Position numbers and translations under genes: made by a program. From an uncultured Lachnospiraceae bacterium (GTDB lineage: Bacteria > Bacillota_A > Clostridia > Lachnospirales > Lachnospiraceae), in NCBI GenBank assembly GCA_902801585.1, contig CADCIU010000049.1, forward strand, positions 1 to 21,604: a stretch of DNA of 21,604 nt, written 5' to 3'. Positions 9,153-15,778 of the stretch are shown here, piece after piece. Below the pieces are notes generated by a model. It was not told the DNA's origin, searched no databases, and was given only the letters and a program-made list of their open reading frames with translations. Each line of letters starts with the position of its first letter. Within the stretch, counting starts at the first letter, position 1.

Positions 9153-9590
9153 CTAAACATTCTTTTTCTTCTGCTCAGCTGTGTTTTTCTTATTGACAGA
9201 TGAGCTCTTTTTGGTATCAGCAGCGCTTTTCTTTGTTTCAGCTGTATTCTTCTCAGGGTCAGCTGCGCTCTTTTGCGCATTTTCCAGTTTCATCTGCGCC
9301 GCCACAAGTTCGTGTTTGATATCATAGAGGTCATTGTCCTTTTTGTCAATTACACGCTGCAGCTCCTCATTTTTGGCGATCTCCCTGAAATAATCTTCCG
9401 CTATGTTGAGATTTAAGAGGATCTGCCGCATGTCTGGGGTCATCTTGCCGTATTCGGGGTCATCACTCAGTGCACGGATCTTGGTGTTGAGGTACTGCGC
9501 CACTTTCAGGATATATTCCTCACTCTCATATCCGCTCAGAGTGTAGGTCTTGCCGCCGATGTTTACCTGTGCATCTGTCTTTTCCGCCAT
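9153..9590 (-). CDS. zapA: Cell division protein ZapA
   Basis: ZapA binds FtsZ and bundles Z-ring filaments. Residues 1 to about 95 match the family: VNIGGKTYTLSGYESEEYILKVAQYLNTKI (beta hairpin plus first helix, typical of ZapA) followed by a long helix/coiled coil (MRQILLNLNIAEDYFREIAKNEEL...DLYDIKHELVAAQMKLENAQ). The last 40 residues are a Lys/Ala/Thr/Ser-rich low-complexity tail with imperfect repeats (EKNTAETKKSAADTKKS). GGAGG at 9596-9600 lies 5 bp from the ATG at 9590 but only 2 bp from the ATG at 9593, so I prefer 9590; the difference is one Met. The gene follows ruvB by about 44 bp and ends before a terminator. Confidence 0.93.
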   Translation of the reverse strand: MAEKTDAQVNIGGKTYTLSGYESEEYILKVAQYLNTKIRALSDDPEYGKMTPDMRQILLNLNIAEDYFREIAKNEELQRVIDKKDNDLYDIKHELVAAQMKLENAQKSAADPEKNTAETKKSAADTKKSSSVNKKNTAEQKKKNV

Positions 9591-9634
9591 CATTTCCTCC
9601 GTTTTAAAGCGCCTGTTCTGTTTAAACCGTTCTG

Positions 9635-10654
9635 CTAAGCCTGCTCATCGCTGCAGGGGATCCCCAGATGTATGTAGGCTTCCCTTGTCGCCACTCTCCC
9701 TCTCGGCGTCCTGTTGATCAGGCCGTTCTGCAGAAGGTAGGGTTCCAAGAGGTCCTCCAAAGTTCCGGGATCCTCGCCGATCGCGGCTGCCAGTGTATCG
9801 AGTCCTGCCGGGCCGCCGCCGAACTTATCGATCAGGGTAAACAGGAAGTTCCTGTCCGCTCTGTCCAGTCCCATGCGGTCCACATCCATCAGGTCCAGTG
9901 CTGTTCGCGCAACTTCCAGCGTGATCCTGCCGTCGTAACGGACCTGTGCAAAATCGCGCACCCTCTTGAGGATCCGGTTGGCCAGCCTGGGGGTGCCGCG
10001 GCTTCTGCGAGCCATTTCTGCCGCTCCCTCTTCATCGATCGGAACACGCAGTTTCCCGGCACTCGCCATAATGATCTGCCCCAGCTCCTGTGTGTTGTAG
10101 AACTCCAGCCTGTGAATCTCGCCGAACCTGTCTCTGAGCGGTGCTGAGAGCAGTCCTGCTCTCGTCGTCGCTCCGATCAGCGTAAAATGCGGGAGATCCA
10201 GCCGGATCGATTTGGCCGCCGCACCTTTCCCGATCAGAATATCAATGGCAAAATCCTCCATAGCCGGATACAGCACCTCTTCCACCTGCTTGTTCAGGCG
10301 GTGGATCTCATCCACGAACAAAATATCGTTCGGTTTAAGTCCGTTGAGGATCGCCGCCATCTCGCCCGGCTTTTCGATCGCCGGACCGCTGGTGACCCTC
10401 ATGTTCACCCCCATCTCATTGGCAATGATCCCCGAGATCGTCGTCTTCCCAAGTCCCGGAGGGCCGTAAAAGAGCAGATGATCGAGCGGCTCTCCTCGCT
10501 GCCGGGCCGCCGTGATGGAAATGCCAAGACTCTCCTTGATCTTACTCTGTCCGATATAATCATCAAGTCTCTGCGGCCTGAGCGATCCCTCAATGCGGCT
10601 GTCCTCTTCAGTAAAATTTGTCTCTATCGTTCTCCTCATCGTTCTGTTCTGCAT
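9635..10654 (-). CDS. ruvB: Holliday junction branch migration ATPase RuvB
   Basis: Hexameric AAA+ motor that drives Holliday-junction branch migration with RuvA during recombinational repair. The 339 residues show the N-terminal [11 protein letters not shown] motif, Walker [10 protein letters not shown] (64-72), Walker B ILFVDEIH (Asp115, Glu116), the IGATTRAG sensor 1 stretch, the APLRDRFG arginine-finger region, the [21 protein letters not shown] sensor 2 segment, and the C-terminal winged helix ([26 protein letters not shown]...[10 protein letters not shown]). Length is normal. No strong Shine-Dalgarno is seen before 10654; a second ATG at residue 6 (10639) is possible. It is 64 bp downstream of ruvA. 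Confidence 0.98.
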   Translation of the reverse strand: MQNRTMRRTIETNFTEEDSRIEGSLRPQRLDDYIGQSKIKESLGISITAARQRGEPLDHLLFYGPPGLGKTTISGIIANEMGVNMRVTSGPAIEKPGEMAAILNGLKPNDILFVDEIHRLNKQVEEVLYPAMEDFAIDILIGKGAAAKSIRLDLPHFTLIGATTRAGLLSAPLRDRFGEIHRLEFYNTQELGQIIMASAGKLRVPIDEEGAAEMARRSRGTPRLANRILKRVRDFAQVRYDGRITLEVARTALDLMDVDRMGLDRADRNFLFTLIDKFGGGPAGLDTLAAAIGEDPGTLEDLLEPYLLQNGLINRTPRGRVATREAYIHLGIPCSDEQA

Positions 10655-10718
10655 TCGTCCGTTTCCGCTTTCCCTTCGTCACAGGTTTATATATGTTTTC
10701 CCATTGATCAGCAGACAC

Positions 10719-11387
10719 TCACAGAAAACGCAGTGCTGCCTTGAGTATGCTCTCCGTATCCGTGAGATCGACTGATTCCTCCTGCGCATTCTCCTTGCAG
10801 GCGCGGACTGCTTTCGCCGCTTCCGATCTGGAATAGCCCAGCGCCGTAAGTGCCTCCACCGCTTCAGCGGCGGCGGCGTCCATTCCGGTCTTTACCGCTC
10901 CGGCGCTCCCTGAAATTCCGGCTATCGCATCTGTGTCCGCATTTCCGGATGCGAAAGCGAGCATCTGAGCGTCCCGCATGCCGGCCACTTTCTCGCGCAG
11001 ATCCAGGATCACGCGCTCCGCCGTCTTTTTGCCGACACCGGGCGCTCTCGCGATCATTTTGGCATCCCCCGTCATGATGGCGAACCTGAGATCATCGGCT
11101 GTTCCCACCGACAACAGCGCCAGTCCGCCCTTGGGACCGATGCCGCTCACTGTGATCAGGAGCTTGAACAGTTCCAGATCTTCCCTCGATGTAAAGCCGT
11201 ACAGAGCGATCTGGTCTTCCCTCAGATAAGTATATGTATAGACCAGGATCTCCTCGTCGCGCCCTGCCGCTGACAGCCTCTGGATCGTCTCTCCTGCTGC
11301 TCTCACCTCATATCCGACGCCTCCGACGTCGATCACTGCCGCTCCGTCGTATACGGCAGCGACATATCCTCTCAAAAATGCGATCAT
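10719..11387 (-). CDS. ruvA: Holliday junction DNA helicase subunit RuvA
   Basis: RuvA binds the four-way junction and loads RuvB. The 222-residue protein has the N-terminal OB domain (MIAFLRGYVAAVYDGAAVIDVGGVGYEV), two helix-hairpin-helix motifs (ITVSGIGPKGGLALLS and IARAPGVGKKTAERVILDLREK), an Ala/Gly-rich flexible linker (about 135-170), and the small C-terminal domain that contacts RuvB (EAVEALTALGYSRSEAAKAVRA). GAGAGG lies just upstream of the ATG at 11387. A promoter is visible at 11463-11491. First gene of ruvA-ruvB-zapA. Confidence 0.97.
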   Translation of the reverse strand: MIAFLRGYVAAVYDGAAVIDVGGVGYEVRAAGETIQRLSAAGRDEEILVYTYTYLREDQIALYGFTSREDLELFKLLITVSGIGPKGGLALLSVGTADDLRFAIMTGDAKMIARAPGVGKKTAERVILDLREKVAGMRDAQMLAFASGNADTDAIAGISGSAGAVKTGMDAAAAEAVEALTALGYSRSEAAKAVRACKENAQEESVDLTDTESILKAALRFL

Positions 11388-11462
11388 TCCAACCTCTCAA
11401 AAGCGGCTCATACTGCTCCCGCCGCTGTATTTTGACAAAATTCCGTATCCGTAATGAACTTT

Positions 11463-11491
11463 ATTATACATCCCGGGCCTTTCTTTTACAA
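11463..11491 (-). promoter_or_regulatory. Probable ruvA promoter
   Basis: On the minus strand TTGTAA (11486-11491) and TATAAT (11463-11468) are 17 bp apart, with TG directly before the -10. The start site would be near 11456, giving a leader of about 70 nt before ruvA. No LexA-type operator was recognised nearby. Confidence 0.6.
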
Positions 11492-11500
11492 TTTTCATCC

Positions 11501-11530
11501 TTGAAACCTTTTGTTCTATGTTATTATTAA
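11501..11530 (+). promoter_or_regulatory. Candidate promoter of the LeuDC-DC cassette
   Basis: TTGAAA (11501-11506) and TATTAA (11525-11530) are 18 bp apart on the plus strand, overlapping the region that drives ruvA in the opposite direction. The transcript would have a leader of about 95 nt. The leader holds a hairpin (GCCGC at 11560-11564 with GCGGC at 11569-11573, inside an outer GTGCCG/CGGCAC pair) and two AAGAATACAT repeats (11593-11602, 11604-11613; 11-bp period). I see no leucine-rich leader peptide, T-box or attenuator T-run. The match is weak. Confidence 0.35.
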
Positions 11531-11633
11531 TCGTGACCGTCAGTGCCGGATATATAACTGCCGCATGAGCGGCCGGCACAAACGATTCATCTAAGAATAC
11601 ATAAAGAATACATTGTGTAAAGGAGCGTTTCTA

Positions 11634-12104
11634 ATGGGAAAAGTATTCCGTTTTAACAAAGATGTGGACACCGATCAGATCATCGCTTCACAGTACCTTC
11701 TCTACCCCACGGTGGAGGAAATGAAGGTCCACGCATTCGAATCACTGGACGCGGATTTCGCGTCTGATGTAAGGCCCGGTGATTTCGTCGTCGCAGACAG
11801 CAATTTCGGCTGCGGATCCTCCCGCGAGCAGGCTCCCGCAGTCCTCAAAGCATTGGGCGTCAAGGCCGTTCTGGCCCCTTCCTTTGCCCGGATCTTCTAC
11901 AGAAATTCCATCAATATCGGCCTTCCCGCTATTGTGTGCGAGGGACTTTACGATGCGGTGAAAACAGGAGATGAGATCTCTCTGGATATGGAGAACGGGA
12001 CAGTTACTGCGGGAGACCGGGTGTTTTCCTGCACGAAACTCCCGGTTCACCTGCAAAAGATCCTCGACCAGGGCGGACTGATCCGTTCTCTTGACGAGAT
12101 GTGA
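11634..12104 (+). CDS. 3-isopropylmalate dehydratase-family small subunit, pair 1 (LeuD-like)
   Basis: Swivel-domain subunit of an aconitase-superfamily hydro-lyase, expected to pair with the large subunit encoded next. The 156-residue protein (MGKVFRF...) has the family signatures DVDTDQII and [12 protein letters not shown], and FARIFYRNSINIGLP. The substrate-specificity loop after the first strand reads YLLY. Methanogen homoaconitase has YLRT and its isopropylmalate isomerase YLVY, so the hydrophobic residue replacing Arg favours a substrate with a hydrophobic gamma group, such as isopropylmalate or citramalate/methylmalate (inference). GGAG 8 bp upstream fixes the ATG at 11634 over an upstream TTG at 11613. 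First of four plus-strand genes. Exact substrate unknown. Confidence 0.88.
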   Translation: MGKVFRFNKDVDTDQIIASQYLLYPTVEEMKVHAFESLDADFASDVRPGDFVVADSNFGCGSSREQAPAVLKALGVKAVLAPSFARIFYRNSINIGLPAIVCEGLYDAVKTGDEISLDMENGTVTAGDRVFSCTKLPVHLQKILDQGGLIRSLDEM

Positions 12105-12149
12105 ATTTGGTAATCATACGAAACATACGAAAATATGGAGGATACCACA

Positions 12150-13400
12150 ATGGGTATGACAATCGCTGAAAAGATCATTGCCCGTGCAGCCGGCGTCAAG
12201 GCCGTTCACGCAGGCGAGATCCATACCGTCACGCTCGATTATCTGATGAGCAACGACGGAACCACTCACCTCACGATCGATATGTACAACAAGCTCAAAA
12301 ATCCGCGCATTGCGGACAAAGATAAACTCGTCTGGATCGTGGACCACAATGTCCCCTGCGACAGCCCCAAGACGGCAGCATCCCAGAAAAAAATGCGCGA
12401 TTTTGCCAGGGACAACGGGATCACATTCTATGAAGGCGCAGGTGTATGTCACCAGATCATGTGTGAAAATCACGTCGTTCCCGGTCAGCTGATCTTCGGA
12501 GCGGACAGCCATACCTGCGCATACGGTGCGCTCGGAGCCTTCGGTACCGGTGTCGGCTGTACAGATTATCTCTACGGCATGGTGACAGGAGGTTCCTGGG
12601 TCATGGTCCCCGAAACACTCCGCTTCAATCTGACCGGAAAGCTCGGTCAACGTGTGACTGCAAGAGATCTGATCCTCTCCATCATCGGCATGATCGGTGC
12701 CAACGGTGCCAATTATCACGCCATGGAATTCGTCGGAGACGGCATGAAGAGTCTGACGATGAGCGACCGCATCTCCATCTGCAATCTCTGTGTGGAGGCA
12801 GGTGCCAAGACCGCGCTCATGGAAGTCGACGAGATCACCCTCGCCTATCTTGAAGAGCACGGCGGAAGAAAACCCGCTGCGTGCTTTAAGAGCGATGAGG
12901 ACGCCGTTTTCGAAAAGACATATGACATTGACCTCTCTTCCATCGTTCCGGTCGTCGCAAAACCCCATTTTGTCGACAATCTGGCACCTGTCGAGGATGT
13001 AAAGGGAGTAAAGATCAACGAAGCATTCCTCGGCTCCTGCAACAACGGCCGCATTGAGGATCTGCGCCTTGGCGCCTCTATCCTGCGCGGACATAGAGTT
13101 GCCGATCAGGTGCGCTTTCTCGTCGTTCCCGCAAGCCGGGAAGTCTACCGACAGGCTATGGATGAGGGTCTGTTAGATACCTTTATGGAAGCAGGCGCCA
13201 TGGTCATGAACCCCAACTGCAGCGTTTGCTGGGGCAGCTGCCAGGGCGTGATCGGTGAAGGCGAAGTCCTGATCAGCACAGGAACACGCAACTTCAAGGG
13301 ACGGGCCGGCGACAAAAATTCTTTTGTCTACCTGGCCAGCGCTGCGACTGTCACCGCTTCCGCCATTGCCGGCGCGATCGTCTCTCCATATACCTATTAA
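12150..13400 (+). CDS. 3-isopropylmalate dehydratase-family large subunit, pair 1 (LeuC-like, Fe-S)
   Basis: Catalytic subunit of a dehydratase/isomerase that dehydrates and rehydrates a 2-hydroxy acid using a 4Fe-4S cluster. The 416 residues include TIAEKIIARAAG, GVCHQIMCE, FGADSHTCAYGALGAFGTGVG, and the three cluster ligands Cys297, Cys357 and Cys360, spaced exactly as in E. coli LeuC. Differences from textbook LeuC are visible: SCNNGR instead of SCTNGR or SCTNSR, and NCSVCWGSCQGV where GCGPCLG is usual, with an extra Cys364. These suggest a divergent subgroup (LeuC, homoaconitase-like or dimethylmalate hydratase-like). GGAGG 8 bp upstream selects ATG 12150 over 12135. It is 45 bp after the small subunit and 25 bp before the next one. 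Confidence 0.88.
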   Translation: MGMTIAEKIIARAAGVKAVHAGEIHTVTLDYLMSNDGTTHLTIDMYNKLKNPRIADKDKLVWIVDHNVPCDSPKTAASQKKMRDFARDNGITFYEGAGVCHQIMCENHVVPGQLIFGADSHTCAYGALGAFGTGVGCTDYLYGMVTGGSWVMVPETLRFNLTGKLGQRVTARDLILSIIGMIGANGANYHAMEFVGDGMKSLTMSDRISICNLCVEAGAKTALMEVDEITLAYLEEHGGRKPAACFKSDEDAVFEKTYDIDLSSIVPVVAKPHFVDNLAPVEDVKGVKINEAFLGSCNNGRIEDLRLGASILRGHRVADQVRFLVVPASREVYRQAMDEGLLDTFMEAGAMVMNPNCSVCWGSCQGVIGEGEVLISTGTRNFKGRAGDKNSFVYLASAATVTASAIAGAIVSPYTY

Positions 13401-13425
13401 AAGCTTACAGGCACGGAGGTTGCTT

Positions 13426-13923
13426 ATGGAACAGTTTACAGGAAAAGTATGGCTCCTCGGTGACGACATCGACACCGATATCATCATCCCTACCGAATAT
13501 CTCGCGCTCAAGACAGTGAGCGACATGGCTCCCTATGGTTTTAGTCCTCTCCGCCCGGAACTGGCGGCGCAGATTCAGCCCGGAGACATCATTGTGGCCG
13601 GCAAGAACTTCGGCTGCGGTTCTTCCCGCGAACAGGCACCGGAAGTCATTAAGGCACTGGGCGTCCGCGCTGTCATTGCGCGCTCCTATGCGAGGATCTT
13701 CTTCCGCAATGCCATCAACAACGGACTTCTTCTCATTGAAAACGATACGCTCTGCAAAGATGTGAAGGAAGGCGACGAGATCACCGTCAAGGTTGGAGAA
13801 TCCATCGAATATGGCGGCAAGACCTATCCGATCTCCGCGCTCCCCGAAAACCTGCTGGATATCCTCGAAGCCGGCGGCCTCGTGAAGGCAATGCAGAAGC
13901 TGAACGGAATTTCGACAGATTGA
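13426..13923 (+). CDS. 3-isopropylmalate dehydratase-family small subunit, pair 2 (LeuD-like)
   Basis: Second small subunit, 165 residues, with [30 protein letters not shown] and [13 protein letters not shown]. It is clearly paralogous to the first, but its specificity loop reads YLAL instead of YLLY, so the two enzymes probably differ in substrate. Neither has the Arg typical of homoaconitase. GGAGG 6 bp upstream selects the ATG at 13426, excluding a 34-residue extension that overlaps the preceding gene. It lies 25 bp after the first large subunit and 42 bp before the second, in one apparent operon. Confidence 0.88.
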   Translation: MEQFTGKVWLLGDDIDTDIIIPTEYLALKTVSDMAPYGFSPLRPELAAQIQPGDIIVAGKNFGCGSSREQAPEVIKALGVRAVIARSYARIFFRNAINNGLLLIENDTLCKDVKEGDEITVKVGESIEYGGKTYPISALPENLLDILEAGGLVKAMQKLNGISTD

Positions 13924-13965
13924 CGTGGTACCGCCAAGTTTCGGCTAAATGAAAGGAGCAGACAT

Positions 13966-15276
13966 ATGGGTTCAACCTTAATTGAAAAGATATTCGCACA
14001 TAACATCGGTGCCGCTTCCGTAAAGGCCGGCGATATCATCACGGTCAATGTGGACCGCGTCATGATCCACGATATTTTTATCCCTTTTGTAAAAGACAAG
14101 TTCGAAGAGATGGGATTTAAGAAGATCTGGGACCCGGACAAGACCGTGCTCATTTATGACCACCTAGTACCGGCCAGCCAGCTCGACGATCCCCGCCACC
14201 ACCATATCGGAGATGATTTCTGTGACAAATACGGTGTGAAGAACGTTCACCGCTCCGACGGCATCTGTCACCAGCTGATGACGGAAGCCGGCTATGTAAA
14301 GCCCGGCGACGTCGCCTTCGGCACAGACTCTCATACCGTTACCTACGGCTGTGTCGGCGCCTTTTCCACCGGGATCGGATACACGGAAATGGCCAGTATA
14401 CTCGGCACCGGCAGGCTCTGGGTGCGCGTCCCCGAGACCATCCGCGTCAATATTGAGGGCACGCTCCCCGCTAACGTGACATCCAAAGATATCATTCTGA
14501 CCATCATCGGAGATCTCCGTGCGGACGGCGCCACCTACAAGTCCCTTGAATTTGCGGGCAGCACCGTGGATGCCATGACCGTTGCAAGCCGCATGACTAT
14601 GTCCAACATGACTGTCGAGTGCGGCGCCAAATGCGGCCTCTTCGCTCCCGATGAAAAGACTGCACAGTACTGCGGACTCGATGGCCTTGACGACTTCCTC
14701 ATGTCCCTTCACGGAGATGAGGATGCCGAGTACGCACAAGTGCTCAACTACCGCGCCGAGGATTTCGTCCCCGTCATGGCATGTCCCTCCCAAGTGGACA
14801 AGATCAAACCGGTCAGTGCGGTCATTTCCGAAGCGGCGGCATATGAGAATGGAAGCATTGTTCCCGGCGTCGGCCTGATCGAAAAAGGTTCTGTGCGCGT
14901 AGACCAGGTATTCATCGGCTCCTGCACAAACGGACGCCTGGAAGACCTGCAAGCGGCAGCTGCGGTGCTGAAAGGACGTCATGCGGCGCCTTTCGTCAAG
15001 CTCATCGTTACGCCTGCCAGCCGCAAGATCTACAGGGAAGCGCTCGCGGATGGCACACTCGGTATTTTGTCCGATGCCGGCGCCATGATCACGACACCCG
15101 GCTGCGGCCTTTGCTGCGGAAGAGCCGGCGGCATCCTCACGGACAATGAAGTCGTAGTCGCGACCAACAACCGCAATTTCCTCGGCCGCATGGGTACCTC
15201 CAAGGTCAACATCTACCTTGCTTCACCCGTCACAGCCGCGAAATGCGCGGCAGCCGGAGTCATCGTCACCCCTTAA
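13966..15276 (+). CDS. 3-isopropylmalate dehydratase-family large subunit, pair 2 (LeuC-like, Fe-S)
   Basis: Second large subunit, 436 residues, about 20 longer than its neighbour because of extra sequence around 285-310. It has GICHQLMTEAG, FGTDSHTVTYGCVGAFSTGIGYTEMA and GSCTNGRLEDL. The cluster ligands are Cys320, Cys380 and Cys383, at the canonical 60/63 spacing, and an additional Cys384 lies beside the last ligand (PGCGLCCGRAGG). That motif again departs from the common GCGPCLG. It is closer to standard LeuC/HacA proteins than pair 1 (SCTNGR kept). AAAGGAG 7 bp upstream supports ATG 13966. A palindromic repeat begins 2 bp after the stop, followed by a terminator. Confidence 0.88.
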   Translation: MGSTLIEKIFAHNIGAASVKAGDIITVNVDRVMIHDIFIPFVKDKFEEMGFKKIWDPDKTVLIYDHLVPASQLDDPRHHHIGDDFCDKYGVKNVHRSDGICHQLMTEAGYVKPGDVAFGTDSHTVTYGCVGAFSTGIGYTEMASILGTGRLWVRVPETIRVNIEGTLPANVTSKDIILTIIGDLRADGATYKSLEFAGSTVDAMTVASRMTMSNMTVECGAKCGLFAPDEKTAQYCGLDGLDDFLMSLHGDEDAEYAQVLNYRAEDFVPVMACPSQVDKIKPVSAVISEAAAYENGSIVPGVGLIEKGSVRVDQVFIGSCTNGRLEDLQAAAAVLKGRHAAPFVKLIVTPASRKIYREALADGTLGILSDAGAMITTPGCGLCCGRAGGILTDNEVVVATNNRNFLGRMGTSKVNIYLASPVTAAKCAAAGVIVTP

Positions 15277-15278
15277 AA

Positions 15279-15305
15279 GGAGACAGGGGACGGTTCTCTG
15301 TCTCC
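15279..15305 (+). repeat. 27-nt palindromic element (GGGGACGGTTCT loop), copy 1
   Basis: GGAGACA (15279-15285) and TGTCTCC (15299-15305) form a perfect 7-bp stem around the loop GGGGACGGTTCTC. It starts 2 bp after the stop codon of the last LeuC-like gene. The same element, on the opposite strand, occurs in three copies at 15789-15875. A weaker relative, GAGACA-AAATGC-TGTCTC, is at 15379-15396. From memory, similar GGGGACGGTTCT motifs are scattered in other Firmicutes genomes, possibly mobilised by REP-associated (Y1) transposases; none is encoded in this window. Confidence 0.8.
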
Positions 15306-15327
15306 TTCATACTAATCAGTATAGTTT

Positions 15328-15352
15328 AAAGGCCGGAAATTATCCGGCCTTT
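15328..15352 (+). terminator. Probable bidirectional terminator
   Basis: AAAGGCCGGA (15328-15337) and TCCGGCCTTT (15343-15352) form a 10-bp stem with loop AATTA. It follows the D-C-D-C cassette on the plus strand and is also downstream of the beta-helix gene on the minus strand. The T-runs on both sides are short (CTTT then CGCTTTAT), so strength is uncertain. Confidence 0.7.
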
Positions 15353-15467
15353 CGCTTTATCAATCTCTTTATAAAAGAGAGACAAAATGCTGTCTCCTGT
15401 CTTTCTCGAATTATTGTTCTATCTAACATCCGGGTAATGCTCAGTCTGACCGGTTGGGTCACAGAAG

Positions 15468-15778
15468 TCATTTTCCTTTGATGTGCATCCATAAGTTTTC
15501 GGTAAACTCATTAAAGATGCAGATTCCCGGTGGTATTTCCACCGCGTTGGGCACATTCGCTGAATTCATTTCAATCTGCATACATCCATATACCATTTCA
15601 CGTCTCAGCATGTATGCAGGTTATGCTGACATCAGCTTATCGGCCCAACGCCATGCAATTATCGTAAGATTTTCAGTATTCCTTTACAAAAGCTGTATAA
15701 CTAATGGATGCATAATCTCCGATCATGGTCATATTGCCCAACAGCTTGTCATAAGCTCAACTTTTTACCCATCTCTGT
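15468..15778 (-). pseudogene. Possible decayed coding sequence, unrecognised
   Basis: This gap holds no intact gene, but the minus strand has protein-like pieces in different frames. One piece reads GNMTMIGDYASISYTAFVKEY and stops; shifting frame at that point continues as TENLTIIAWRWADKLMSA and stops. A third piece, starting at ATG 15611 (47 codons, ending at 15468), contains NSANVPNAVEIPPGICIFNE. They have no ribosome binding sites that I can see. They look like remnants of one or two inactivated genes next to the repeat array, but I do not recognise the family and chance open frames cannot be excluded. Confidence 0.3.

Noticed and set aside
11531..11633. Leucine attenuator or T-box leader
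   Set aside because: The only short leader frame (MSGRHKRFI) has no leucine codons, no terminator T-run follows the hairpin, and no T-box consensus was seen.
12114..13094. A 326-codon minus-strand frame opposite the first LeuC-like gene (and a 272-codon one at 14164-14982)
   Set aside because: Both are mirror images of strongly conserved LeuC coding sequence and show no recognisable motifs or ribosome binding sites.
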